Shown: positions 44,712 to 53,794 of the stretch, in pieces | Position numbering within the stretch: the first letter of the stretch is position 1 | Layout: each line of letters opens with the position of its first letter | Program-made: the position numbers and the translations under genes | NCBI GenBank assembly: GCA_965248255.1 | Contig: CBDFIW010000003.1 | Coordinates: forward strand, 930,001-994,000 | Length of the DNA stretch: 64,000 bases | Direction of reading: 5' to 3' | From: JAKZVK01 sp965248255 | Lineage (GTDB): Bacteria; Acidobacteriota; Terriglobia; Bryobacterales; UBA6623 | Notes under the pieces: model-generated | Told to the model about the DNA's origin: nothing | Databases searched by the model: none | The model's input: the letters and a program-made list of their open reading frames with translations, nothing else

Positions 44712-44803
44712 GCCGCGAAGCGGCGTTGGATGTTAGCCCTGGCTGAAGGCGAAGCCGGAAGCCAGGGTCCCGACCCTCAATTATCCTCCAGCCCTGAAAG
44801 GGC
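44712..44803. repeat. Multi-hairpin intergenic repeat, reverse orientation
   Basis: GCCGCGAAGCGGC at 44712-44724, then AGCCCTGG and CCAGGG arms at 44736-44767, then GCCCTGAAAGGGC at 44791-44803. Read on the other strand, the order matches the hairpin units at 35027, 55794 and 60034. It lies between the TPR and HEAT genes. Confidence 0.7.
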
Positions 44804-44930
44804 GTTGGAAACTCTCAGGTCCGGAATACGCGACGTCGGCCCGCCACCTGCGTGCATGGTCGCCATGGGGTCAGGCACAAGCCTACTCGCCTTGGGTTAG
44901 CGCGACCCCGCTCCCGATATACTGAGGACC

Positions 44931-45785
44931 TTGAACACCGAAGCCCCGCCGACCGAACAGCCCCTACCCCGCCGCGCCACCATCATGGTCACCCTGATGG
45001 CGGTGTTGTTCATCGCCGTTCCGGCTCTGTTCTGGCACGACACGTGGTTCGGGCGCTCGCTCAGCTACGACGAGATTACCGAGTACCTCGCCGACAAAGA
45101 GAAACCTCGTAAGGCGCAGCACGCCCTGGCTCAGATCTCGGGCCACATCACCGCAGGCGACCCCGCGGCCAAGCAATGGTATCCGCGGATCCTCGAGCTG
45201 GCCGATCACTCGCTGCCCGAACTACGCCTGACCGCCGCGTGGGTGATGGGCCAGGACACGCAAGAGCAGCCCTTCCAGCACAAGCTCCGCGAGATGCTGG
45301 GTGACCCCCAGCCGCTGGTTCGGCGTAACGCCGCGTTGTCACTGGCTTCGTTCAATGATCCGAGCGGCCGCCCGGCGCTCACGGCCATGTTGCGGCCGTT
45401 TACCGTGAAGTCGGCGCACACAGGCGTGCTGACCAACCGCTTGCAGTATGGGGACGTTGCTGCTGAGGACACACTGTTGGCGCGCGTGGCTCAGCCGGGC
45501 AGAGAGGAGCCGGCGGAGGTGCGCTCGCCCGTCCCGGGCGTCGTCGCGGAGCGTCTGCTGCAAGACGGCACCGACGTGCGGACGGGCGACGACGTGATGG
45601 TGCTCAGCCCCGATCCCGAGCATGCCTACCAGTCCTTGCGAGCGCTGTACCTTGTGGGGACCCAGGAAGATATCGAGGACGTGCGGCGTTTCTTTCGCCC
45701 CAACGAGAACCTGCCAGCGCGAGTCGCCCAACAAGCCCGGCTCACCGCCGAGCAGATCCGCCAGCGCGCCGCCGATGGTAGTTGA
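44931..45785 (+). CDS. Membrane-anchored HEAT-repeat protein with lipoyl/biotinyl-like motif
   Basis: 284 residues with TTG start at 44931; ATG at 44985 is the alternative. One N-terminal membrane helix (MVTLMAVLFIAVPALFW) is followed by an extracytoplasmic region. HEAT-like helices are visible (LADHSLPELRLTAAWVMGQD, MLGDPQPLVRRNAALSLASF). Around residue 195 there is EVRSPVPGVVAERLLQDGTDVRTGDDVMVL, matching the barrel-sandwich (lipoyl/biotinyl/HlyD) pattern of S-P-x-x-G-x-V followed by G-D-x-V, but lacking the modified Lys. The combination is unusual. It could be a periplasmic adaptor to the LRR proteins encoded just downstream (72 bases). Confidence 0.72.
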   Translation: MNTEAPPTEQPLPRRATIMVTLMAVLFIAVPALFWHDTWFGRSLSYDEITEYLADKEKPRKAQHALAQISGHITAGDPAAKQWYPRILELADHSLPELRLTAAWVMGQDTQEQPFQHKLREMLGDPQPLVRRNAALSLASFNDPSGRPALTAMLRPFTVKSAHTGVLTNRLQYGDVAAEDTLLARVAQPGREEPAEVRSPVPGVVAERLLQDGTDVRTGDDVMVLSPDPEHAYQSLRALYLVGTQEDIEDVRRFFRPNENLPARVAQQARLTAEQIRQRAADGS

Positions 45786-45857
45786 GTTACGCTTCAACAG
45801 GTCACATCGTGGCGTGAGCGTCGACGCCTGCCGCCTACTAACGCTTGAGAGAACAGC

Positions 45858-47864
45858 ATGACACCGATGGCGGCACCGTTTCATCGCTGGTTAGTGCTCG
45901 CCCTCGCCTTCACTCCACTCCTACGCGCCGAGCCTGTCGACCGCGCGGTGGCTGAATGGACCATCCGCATGGGTGGCGCGGTTGGGATCGAAGGCCGGCC
46001 CGGCCGCATCCGCAAAGTAGACGGGCTCCCCGCGGCAGATTTTCGGCTACGCCTGGTAAACCTCGTAAGCTGCAACATCGACCCGCCGGACCTGGCCCGG
46101 CTCAGCAGCCTCACCGCACTCAACGAGCTACACTTGCCGGGCCCGATGTGGAACCCGCGCGCCGGGGCCAACAAGAACCAAAGCAACGAGCTCGGCCACA
46201 TCGCCCGCTTGTCCACCCTCGAAAAACTGACCTTCAGCTACAGCTTCCTCTCCTACATCCGTTTCTATGACGAAGGGTTCGAGCAGATTGCTTCGCTCAC
46301 CAACCTCAAAGAAATCCGAGTCCGCCGCACCAAGGTGGAAGGACATACACTCGCCCCGTTCCGCAACCTCCGCGCCCTTGATCTCACCTTTACGCCCCTC
46401 GACGACAAAGGCCTACAAAGCCTCGAGGGCATGACCCAGCTCAAGAAACTTTGGGTCGGCGACACGCGCATCACTGACGAAGGACTTCACTCGATCAGTC
46501 ACTTGACCGGATTGGAAGAGCTCGACCTCCGGGGCACGCAAATCACCGAACAGGGCCTGGCCCATCTTCGTGGCCTAACGAAGCTGAAGAAGCTCAACCT
46601 CCTCGGCGCCGAGATCACCGACGCCGCACTCGAGCACCTCGCCGAGATGAAGGACCTCGAAGTGCTCAACCTCTACCGCACGAAAGTCAGCAACGCCGGA
46701 CTCGAACGGCTTAGAGATTTGAAGCAACTGCGCGAGGTAGACCTGCGCTACTCGCGCGCGACCGGCGCCGGGGTCGGCAGTCTGCGGGCGGCCCTGCCGG
46801 ACGCCCGCATCGTGTTCCTTAATGTTGCCCTGCGCGCCTCGACACCCGGCAAAACGGTCCCAGGGCCCCAAGGTGCGAACGAGTCGTCGATCGCCGAATG
46901 GGTCCGCGCGCTCGGTGGCGAGGCCGTGGTCGAGGCGGGTCGCGTGCGAGAGATCTCCCTGGCGTCCGCCGGCGTCAGTGACGCACAGCTCGAGCATTTG
47001 AAGGGACTCTCCGGACTACGCAAGCTGAACCTCGAAGTCACCGAGATCGGTGATCTTGGAATCCGCCACCTCGCCGGGATTCGGGGCCTGACGGATTTGA
47101 ACCTCAGCAACACGATCGTCTCCGACGCCGGCTTGGTTCACCTGGGCGAACTGCGGAAGCTCCGGCGGTTGCGTCTCGAGAACACGCTCGTCGAAGGCAG
47201 CGGCCTTCGTCACCTGAAGCGGCTCGAGCGGTTGGAGGAGTTGAGCCTGTTGGGATCTCCGGTTCAGGATCACGGCTTGACCGTTTTGCCGTGGCTCGGC
47301 TCGCTCAAGAAGCTCTCCATCGCCTACACCGACATCACCGATGACGGCCTGATCCACGTTGCCAGGCTCAGCGGACTCGACGAGCTGGACCTCGCCGGTA
47401 CCGACATTCAGGCCGACGGCTACGAGCACTTGGGGAACCTGACGAATCTGCAAACGCTGTCTTTGAGCTACACCCGATTCAAGTACGATGCGCTTTGCCA
47501 TCTGGAGGCGCTCACCCATCTGCGGCGCCTTGACCTCGTCAGAACGCGCCTCAAGGACGGCGATCTCTACTTCGTTGGCAAGTTAGGGGAGCTCACGCAT
47601 CTCAATCTCGATTACACAGATGTCACCGACAAGGGCCTGCGTCATCTGGCGGGCCTGGAGGACCTGCGAGTGCTCAGCCTCGACAGCGCCCTGATCACCG
47701 ACAAGGGGTTGAAGCACCTGATGAACTTCCCGCAGCTACGAACGCTCAACCTGTATCACACACTCGTCAGCGAAGAGGCCTACCAGAAGCTCAAGGCCAA
47801 GTACCCGCAATGCGACATCATCTGGGACCGCGACTCCGCACTCCCCAACCGTAGGAGAAGCTAA
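45858..47864 (+). CDS. Exported leucine-rich-repeat protein with duplicated domain
   Basis: 668 residues, ATG 45858, with a signal peptide (LVLALAFTPLLRAE). Two copies of a module each start with a W...GG motif: VAEWTIRMGGAVGIEGR near residue 31 and IAEWVRALGGEAVVEAGR near residue 344. Each is followed by many 22-24-residue LRRs of the T-x-I-T-D-x-G-L type (TRITDEGLHSISHLTGLEELDLRGTQITEQGLAHL, YTDITDDGLIHVARLSGLDELDLAGTDI). This LRR type is common in Planctomycetota and Acidobacteriota. The TAA overlaps the next ATG (TAATG), so the second LRR gene is translationally coupled. Role: probably extracellular ligand or substrate binding; unknown. Confidence 0.88.
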   Translation: MTPMAAPFHRWLVLALAFTPLLRAEPVDRAVAEWTIRMGGAVGIEGRPGRIRKVDGLPAADFRLRLVNLVSCNIDPPDLARLSSLTALNELHLPGPMWNPRAGANKNQSNELGHIARLSTLEKLTFSYSFLSYIRFYDEGFEQIASLTNLKEIRVRRTKVEGHTLAPFRNLRALDLTFTPLDDKGLQSLEGMTQLKKLWVGDTRITDEGLHSISHLTGLEELDLRGTQITEQGLAHLRGLTKLKKLNLLGAEITDAALEHLAEMKDLEVLNLYRTKVSNAGLERLRDLKQLREVDLRYSRATGAGVGSLRAALPDARIVFLNVALRASTPGKTVPGPQGANESSIAEWVRALGGEAVVEAGRVREISLASAGVSDAQLEHLKGLSGLRKLNLEVTEIGDLGIRHLAGIRGLTDLNLSNTIVSDAGLVHLGELRKLRRLRLENTLVEGSGLRHLKRLERLEELSLLGSPVQDHGLTVLPWLGSLKKLSIAYTDITDDGLIHVARLSGLDELDLAGTDIQADGYEHLGNLTNLQTLSLSYTRFKYDALCHLEALTHLRRLDLVRTRLKDGDLYFVGKLGELTHLNLDYTDVTDKGLRHLAGLEDLRVLSLDSALITDKGLKHLMNFPQLRTLNLYHTLVSEEAYQKLKAKYPQCDIIWDRDSALPNRRRS

Positions 47865-49093
47865 TGATCTGTAACCGAGCCGTGACCGTAAGGGAGCGGT
47901 CATGGGCCTACGGCCCACCCAAGGGGATGAAAACCCGTGGGTTTTGGACGGAGCGGTCCACCCGGGCCCGCGACCACCGGCTCTCCTTCCCATTGTGCCT
48001 TGGGACCCTGCTCTGCAGCTTACTTTCCCTGGGCGGCCCCGCCCCAGCCGCCCACCTCAGCCCAAACGACATCGCCGCTTGGATCACCTCCGAGGGCGGC
48101 GCCCTTACCCGCGACTCGGAAGGTCACATCACCGAAGTCGACCTCACCTCAACCTGGATCACGGATGCTGATCTCGAGAAGCTCTCTCAGCTCCCTCATC
48201 TTTCGCACGTCAACCTCTCTCACACATGGGTCAGCGACCTGGGTCTCGAACATCTCCGGCCGCTCGAGAACGTCATCCATCTCAATCTCTACTACGCCGA
48301 ATACATCACCGACGGCGGCGTCGCCCACGTTAAGAATTGGAGCAAGCTCGAACACCTCAACCTGCGCGGCACGAAAGTCACGAGCCGTGTCTTCGAGTAC
48401 GTAGGCAGCCTGACGACCTTGAAGTCGCTCGACATCGGCTTCAGCCGCGTGACCGACGACGGCTTCGAGCACCTTGCCGAACTGGCTCAACTCGAATCGC
48501 TCGGCTTCGCCGGCAACAAGATGAGCGGCGTCTCGCTTCCGCTGCTCGAACTGCTGCCGTCGCTAAAGCACCTCGACGTCGGCGGGTTGCAGCGAACCGA
48601 CTCGGGTTTGTGGGGCCTGGCGCTGTCGGACTTCAACCTCGAAAGCATCGAGGCGCTCACCGAACTTGAAACCCTCAACCTGCGTGACTCGAAGATCACC
48701 GACCGCGGGCTGGCGCGGCTCGAAGCGCTCGTGAACCTCGAGTCGCTCGACCTGAGCCGCACGCCGGTCTCGAGCCGAGGGCTGGCATCCCTCGCAAAGC
48801 TGCCCAAGCTACGCAAGTTGCGGCTCTGGCAGGTCGAGAACGTGGACGACCGCGCAGGCGCGCCTCTGGCGGCCATCAAGAGCCTCGAGGTGCTCGATCT
48901 AGCCGAGACTTCCGTTACCGACGAAGCGCTCGTCAAGCTGGCTGATCTGCCGAGCTTGAAGCAACTCTTCCTCGGTGGCTCGAAGGTCACGCAGCTAGCC
49001 GTCGAGCAGTTCCGCGCAGACCACCCACGCATTCACGTCACTTGGTGGGAAACACCACCCGAGCCTGAGCGTTACGAGAACGTCCCACCTTAG
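47864..49093 (+). CDS. Second leucine-rich-repeat protein, coupled to the first
   Basis: 409 residues from ATG 47864, whose ATG overlaps the stop of the preceding gene and has AGGAG just upstream. The first 40 codons run through a palindromic repeat (see 47872-47950) and do not look like protein. The signal peptide begins near residue 42 (SFPLCLGTLLCSLLSLGG), so a start at the internal ATG for MKTRGFWTERST is an alternative. The mature protein has NDIAAWITSEGGALTRDSEGHITEVDLTS, the same W...GG module as the upstream protein, then about ten LRRs (TWVSDLGLEHLRPLENVIHLNL, SKITDRGLARLEALVNLESLDLSRT). It is probably a paralogue of half the upstream protein. Confidence 0.82.
   Translation: MICNRAVTVRERSWAYGPPKGMKTRGFWTERSTRARDHRLSFPLCLGTLLCSLLSLGGPAPAAHLSPNDIAAWITSEGGALTRDSEGHITEVDLTSTWITDADLEKLSQLPHLSHVNLSHTWVSDLGLEHLRPLENVIHLNLYYAEYITDGGVAHVKNWSKLEHLNLRGTKVTSRVFEYVGSLTTLKSLDIGFSRVTDDGFEHLAELAQLESLGFAGNKMSGVSLPLLELLPSLKHLDVGGLQRTDSGLWGLALSDFNLESIEALTELETLNLRDSKITDRGLARLEALVNLESLDLSRTPVSSRGLASLAKLPKLRKLRLWQVENVDDRAGAPLAAIKSLEVLDLAETSVTDEALVKLADLPSLKQLFLGGSKVTQLAVEQFRADHPRIHVTWWETPPEPERYENVPP
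47872..47950 (+). repeat. Palindrome cluster inside the 5' end of the second LRR gene
   Basis: AACCGAGCCGTGACCGTAAG at 47872-47891 repeats, with one change, a sequence at 37439-37458. TGACCG pairs with CGGTCA (47883-47902), GGGCCTACGGCCC follows, and AAACCCGTGGGTTT lies at 47930-47943. Three hairpins in a row within predicted coding sequence suggest a dispersed repeat that has become the start of the gene. Confidence 0.6.
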
Positions 49094-49187
49094 CCGCGCG
49101 TGACTCACGCCGGCCCCGACACTCCGACAAGTTGCCATTCCCACTACCGAGGCGTGGACGGGAGTCCACTCCTCGCGCCGCCCGCTG

Positions 49188-50501
49188 CTACACGATCTCG
49201 GTCAGCTTCTTGCCGGCGGTCGGGAAGGTCGCGAGGTCGGTCTTGAAGACCTCGGAGGCCAGGGTGAGGTAGAGGTCGCCGATGGTGCCGGTGGTGCGCG
49301 TGTGCAGGCCGGTCTTCATCTTGCTCAGACCGCCGGCCAACAGGATCGAGAGGCCGCTGTTCTTGTGGGCGTTGGCCTCGGCGTGCTCGTGGACGTAGGC
49401 CAGGCAGGTGTGGTCGAGCAGTGTCCCGTCGCCCTCGGAGGTCGACTTGAGCTTTGCCAGCAGGTACGCGAACTCCTCGACATGCCAGCGGTTGATGTCG
49501 CGCAGGATGCGCTGGCCTGGTGGCGTTTCGACGTTGCCATGCGTGTACTCGTGGTGCCGCCACGCGGTGTGCCCCAGCCACGGGAAGCGCGACAGCCCTT
49601 GACACTTGGTCAACATATACGAAGCCACCCGTGTCTGCCCTGAAGCAAACGCGTGTACCAGCAGATCGGTCTGCAACTTGGCAATGCGCGGCCAGCCTTT
49701 GAGGTCGCCCCCTTCCGGCGGACGCTCGACAACCCGGCTGTACTCGGGCGGCAGGCTGGCAATCGACCGCTCGACGTCACGCACCGAAGCTAGGTACTGC
49801 TCGAGCCGAACCTTGTCGGTGTGGCCGAGGCGGTTCTTCAATACCGCGGCGTCGCCGCGCACGGCGTCGAGCACGCTCTTCTTGCGGTCGATCCAGTGCT
49901 CGTCCTTGGTACCAAACAGCCGGTCGAACAGCCGCTGCGGAATCATCTCCGGCGGCAGCGGGCGGTCGCGGCCCGCCCAGCTCATGTTGCGCTGCACGCT
50001 CTCGCCGAACGACTCCTGGCACACGCCCACCTGAATTGAACGGAAGCGCGAGTCGTGTCCGATCTTGTTTGCGATCACCTGATCGACCGACGGTCCGCCG
50101 GACCCTCGTCCGCTAAACGACGTGCCCGACATCAGCGCGCTCATCGAGCGATGGTGGTCGTTGCCCGGCCCCGGCAGACGCGCCGCCGGACTGTCGAGCC
50201 CCGTAATGACGTGAACATCGCCGCGGAACGGAGCGATCGGCGTCAGGCACGGCGTGATGCGATAGTCGTGGCCGGTCTCGCGCGGAATCCAGAAGCGTTC
50301 GATGATGCCGTTGCCGTTGAACCAAAGCACGAACCGTGATTCGATTTCGTTGGAAGTCAAGCGGTTCGTCGCTGCCGCATAGGCCGTGCCGCTCGGGTTG
50401 AACATGCTGTCGAGCGCCGGCAGCCCCACCCTGACGGCCGCCCCGGCGACACCAAGGCCTCGCAATAACCTGCGGCGCGACAGTACGGTGCTTGAAGGCA
50501 T
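49188..50501 (-). CDS. DUF1552 family exported protein
   Basis: 437 residues, ATG 50501, 2 bases after the DUF1592 stop. A twin-Arg signal (LSRRRLLRGLGVAGAA) starts the chain. DUF1552 signatures follow: ESRFVLWFNGNGIIERFWIP, HVITGLDSPAARLPGPGNDHHRSMSALMSG, GGPSVDQVIANKIG, HEYTHGN and TCLAYVHEHAEANAHKNSGLSILLAGG. The fold is related to sulfatases or alkaline-phosphatase-like proteins by similarity to DUF1501, and the family nearly always pairs with DUF1592 proteins in Planctomycetota, Verrucomicrobiota and Acidobacteriota. The function is not established. Confidence 0.9.
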   Translation of the reverse strand: MPSSTVLSRRRLLRGLGVAGAAVRVGLPALDSMFNPSGTAYAAATNRLTSNEIESRFVLWFNGNGIIERFWIPRETGHDYRITPCLTPIAPFRGDVHVITGLDSPAARLPGPGNDHHRSMSALMSGTSFSGRGSGGPSVDQVIANKIGHDSRFRSIQVGVCQESFGESVQRNMSWAGRDRPLPPEMIPQRLFDRLFGTKDEHWIDRKKSVLDAVRGDAAVLKNRLGHTDKVRLEQYLASVRDVERSIASLPPEYSRVVERPPEGGDLKGWPRIAKLQTDLLVHAFASGQTRVASYMLTKCQGLSRFPWLGHTAWRHHEYTHGNVETPPGQRILRDINRWHVEEFAYLLAKLKSTSEGDGTLLDHTCLAYVHEHAEANAHKNSGLSILLAGGLSKMKTGLHTRTTGTIGDLYLTLASEVFKTDLATFPTAGKKLTEIV

Positions 50502-50503
50502 GT

Positions 50504-52555
50504 TTAACTCCAGCGCCGGAGGAACGGCTTCGACGTAACTATTGAGATTATAAGCTCACGAAATCGGAATTGCGAATCCCGGAAGCGTTCGAACGCCTGT
50601 TCGATTGTGGCGCGGTCGGCCGGCGTCTCTGAGCGGCCCATGGCGTAGCGGAACAGTTGCTTCACCACACACCTCTGGCACACGGCGTTCTCGGCGAGGA
50701 CCCGACCCAACTCCCTCGGGCTTGAGAACGATGAGTCCGCGATGCCGGCGACTTCGGCCGAGACATCAATGGGCAGCTCGTATTTGGTCTCCTCGGTCTT
50801 GAGCCCCTTCATCTTTTCGTCGCGAGTCGGGAAGATGGTCAGTAAATGTTTCTCGCGGAAGCGGCCGATCGCGTCGTACTGTTCGAACCCGAAGCCGATC
50901 GGGTCGATCAGCCGATGGCAACTCGCGCACGCGGGATTCGTGATGTGCATGTTGAGACGCTCGCGATTCGTCATCGGCTTCTCGTCGCTGACCGGCGGAA
51001 GCGTGGTGTTTAGACCCGGCGGTGGAGGCGGTACGCTCTGACAAAGGAAGTGGTCGCGGATGAACAAGCCCCGTTCGGTCACCGACGTGTCCGAGGGTTT
51101 GCTGGTCACGGTTTGAAACATGGCTTGGCCGAGCACACCGGCGCGGCCGGTGTCGGCGGGGAAGTCAACCCGCGCGAACTCCTCCTCCGGCGCCGGGAAG
51201 CCGTACAGCTCGGCGAGGTCGCTGCTCACAAAGCCGAACTTCGCCGTGAAGAACTCCATGAAGTTCTCATCTCCCCAGACGAGATGGCTGAAGAGGCGCC
51301 TGGTCTCCTCGGTCATCGCCGCAGCCAACTCGGCGTTGAAGTCGCGGTAGATCCGGCGGTCGCGAATAGTGGTGAGAACGCGGTCGAAGCGCAGCCACTG
51401 TGCGAGGAACTCCTCCATTGAGGTGCGGGCGCGAGGGTCGCTGAGCATGCGGCGAGCCACAACCTCTACCTGCTCCCGCGTGTTCAACTTGCCGGCGGCA
51501 GCCTGCGCCAGCAGGTCGGCGTCAGGCGTTGTGTCCCAAAGGAAGAACGACAAACGAGACGCCATGGCATACGGATACTGCTCATCACGTGGGCCGGCTT
51601 CGGCAACAAAGAGGAAGCTCGGCGACTGTAGCATCGCCTCGACGACGATCCGAGCACCCTGCAGAAAGTCGCTTGTACGCTTTGCCTCCTGCGCGAACAA
51701 GCGACTGTACTGGGTTGTTTCCACACCACTTAGCGGTCGCCGGAATGTCCTCAATCCGAACTGACGGACGAACCGGCCGCGGCACTCGGAATCTTCAACC
51801 GAGGCCGGTCGGCACGGCACCACCCCATTGCGGTCGCCGCCACGGAAGGAGTTCCGGGCGAGCTTCTCCGCCGCCGCCCCGTAGGCCTCGGCCAGGAGCG
51901 GCGGGATGCTCTGTGCCTGGGCTTGATTCTTGAAGCCGTGAGCGTAGTCCTCGGACGGGAACTGATTGGCCGGGTGTGTCTGGTCTCCCAACAAGTCACG
52001 CACGGTGTTGTTGTACTGACGATGCGTTAGCCGCCGCATGGCGACGGGATGGTGTTGGCCGCTAGAAGGTTCAGCCGTATCGTGCATCACGGCACGGCGC
52101 TTGGTGTCAGAAAGGTTGGCCAGCCGGTTGACCCAGGCGAACAATAGCGTCTCAGCTCCGCTTCCCGGGGCGATGCGCTCACCGCCGGTGTGCTTGATGC
52201 GGTTGGTGGGCTTGCGGAAAAGCAGCGATTGTTCAGGGGCGTCGCGATTCACCAACGCCGCTAGGCGAAGGCCAAACGCCTGTATCTCTTCCGTCGAGGC
52301 ATCCTCGTCGGGGAAGTGTAGCCGCGTGCCCGAGGCCACGCCTGCGTCGGTGTGGCACGTGCGGCAGCCGGCTGCATTGAGGGTGGGATAGAGCTTGTCG
52401 GCAAAGTGCGAGTCGGGGACTTCGCCGGCCGTGGCCGCGAAGGCGGACAGCGCCCACAACAGAGCCGCGGGAGCGAGCCCACGGGCCGGCACCCTCGCGG
52501 GTACTGCTGTGATACCGTTCCTGGTTTTGCGTTTCCTGGTGACCGTTCGAGTCAA
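50504..52555 (-). CDS. DUF1592-type multidomain cytochrome-like protein
   Basis: 683 residues with a TTG start at 52555; a shorter start near GTG 52492 would place the signal peptide (ALLWALSAFAATAGE) at the N-terminus. An N-terminal CRTCH heme-c site (PSCyt-like) is followed in order by DUF1587 (MRRLTHRQYNNTVRDLLGD), DUF1595 (RFVRQFGLRTFRRPLSG), DUF1592 (MASRLSFFLWDTTPD), DUF1588 (CQSVPPPPPGLN and CASCHRLIDPIGFGFEQYDAIGRFR, a second CxxCH) and DUF1585 (GRVLAENAVCQRCVVKQLFRYAMGR). It is probably a periplasmic multiheme or heme-dependent oxidoreductase partner of the DUF1552 protein. Confidence 0.9.
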   Translation of the reverse strand: MTRTVTRKRKTRNGITAVPARVPARGLAPAALLWALSAFAATAGEVPDSHFADKLYPTLNAAGCRTCHTDAGVASGTRLHFPDEDASTEEIQAFGLRLAALVNRDAPEQSLLFRKPTNRIKHTGGERIAPGSGAETLLFAWVNRLANLSDTKRRAVMHDTAEPSSGQHHPVAMRRLTHRQYNNTVRDLLGDQTHPANQFPSEDYAHGFKNQAQAQSIPPLLAEAYGAAAEKLARNSFRGGDRNGVVPCRPASVEDSECRGRFVRQFGLRTFRRPLSGVETTQYSRLFAQEAKRTSDFLQGARIVVEAMLQSPSFLFVAEAGPRDEQYPYAMASRLSFFLWDTTPDADLLAQAAAGKLNTREQVEVVARRMLSDPRARTSMEEFLAQWLRFDRVLTTIRDRRIYRDFNAELAAAMTEETRRLFSHLVWGDENFMEFFTAKFGFVSSDLAELYGFPAPEEEFARVDFPADTGRAGVLGQAMFQTVTSKPSDTSVTERGLFIRDHFLCQSVPPPPPGLNTTLPPVSDEKPMTNRERLNMHITNPACASCHRLIDPIGFGFEQYDAIGRFREKHLLTIFPTRDEKMKGLKTEETKYELPIDVSAEVAGIADSSFSSPRELGRVLAENAVCQRCVVKQLFRYAMGRSETPADRATIEQAFERFRDSQFRFRELIISIVTSKPFLRRWS

Positions 52556-53125
52556 ATCAGCGACTGCTCCAACTGCCTTCTGATCCTACCATCGGTCAGG
52601 TTGCGCCACAAGATTGAGCTACAGGCCGATGTCCGGAAATGACCGGTTTTGTGGGATTCGTGATGTCGAGAGCGGACATCGAGTAGGCAGGCGCACGTAT
52701 TCTAGCCCTCGGTGAAAGTAAGGTTCCTGTGTCGAACCCGCTCGATGCCCCTTCATGTTGCGGCAGGTCGAGCATGTGGGCACGGCATGCCGTGCCCCTA
52801 CTCTGTCGAACACCTCTCTCGGTTTTGCTTCGGGCTGCTATCCCGCGCGATTGTGCTGCAACGCACCTCCCGAAGACACCGTAACACCCGTCTCTTTATT
52901 GCAGAGGGCCCTCTGGCTCCCATCGGTCTTAACCTCAGCGGCCTGCCCACAACAGGAACGAAAGAGCAGGCATGAGCGGACGGTCCTCTCCTCTAGTGAA
53001 ACCGAGGAGCCGCCGTCCGCGGGAGATGACCACGGTCGGAGAGCAACACGAAAACTGTCCTGGCCAGGAAACGGTCGTATTGGTCCGGTGATCGATCCGC
53101 ACCGGTCGTTTCCGGTTTCAGCCTA
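52556..53125. other. Intergenic gap with a 20-bp perfect palindrome
   Basis: GGGCACGGCATGCCGTGCCC lies at 52778-52797, a dispersed intergenic repeat type seen in several phyla (it yields spurious GARHAVP peptides). A TAGAAT box on the minus strand (52698-52703) could serve the DUF1592 gene about 140 bases away. Nothing else was recognised. Confidence 0.5.
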
Positions 53126-53770
53126 GGGCGTGTTAACACTAACGTAGGGTATCGAAACGTAGAGCCTCGACGATGAGGGCGAAGTGGAGGAAGGCGAGGA
53201 ACATGACGTCGAGCTTGTCGAAGCGGGAGAAGATGCGGCGGAATCCCTTGAGCCGTCGGAGGAGTCTCTCGATCTCGTTGCGGCGGCGATAGAGCGCTCG
53301 GTCGTATTCCCACGGCTCCAGGCGGGTGCGCCGGGGCGGCACGACGGGAATCCATCCGAAATCCAAAGCCAGTTGGCGTGTCTGATCGTCCTCATAGGCG
53401 CCGTCCATCAGCAGCGGCAGCGGCTCGGGCAGTGGCCCCAGACCGCCGAGCAAGTTCGCGGCCCTGCTGGGCGTCGTGCGCTTGGCCGGGCGAGAGAGCG
53501 AAGGTTATCGCCGTTCGAGCATTTGCGGCAACCATATGAATCTTGGTGGTCCATCCGCCGCGGGATTTGCCGATCGCTTGCGGACCGTTTTTTTTAACGC
53601 GCCCGTGCCGTCGGGATGAACCTTCACGATGGTCGAGTCCATTGACACGGCTTCGATTCGGATGCGGACCAACTGCTCGCGCTGCAGTTTCTCGAAGACG
53701 GCGTCGAGCACGCCGTTCTTCGACCAGCGGTTCATGCGGGTATAAATGGTGTGCCAGTTACCGAAGCGTT
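53126..53770 (-). pseudogene. Truncated, frameshifted IS5-family (IS427-type) element
   Basis: The right end begins with GGGCGTGTTAACACTAACG (53126-53144) next to a CTAG site. The minus strand encodes the middle and end of an IS427-type transposase: KRFGNWHTIYTRMNRWSKNG, VSMDSTIVKVHPDGTGALKK up to a T8 run (53588-53595), a -1 shift into NGPQAIGKSRGGWTTKIHM and TFALSPGQAHDAQQGREL, then a further frame change near 53455 to GPLPEPLPLLMDGAYEDDQTRQL and ERLLRRLKGFRRIFSRFDKLDVM. The first shift is the usual programmed one for this group; the second is a lesion. The N-terminal part is missing: it stops at IS630 copy 3. Confidence 0.85.
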
Positions 53771-53794
53771 TATTGACTCCCGCATAATATAGAG

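Noticed and set aside
52619..52813. Small ORF containing a GARHAVP peptide.
   Set aside because: It is translation of the GGGCACGGCATGCCGTGCCC palindrome, a known kind of spurious ORF.
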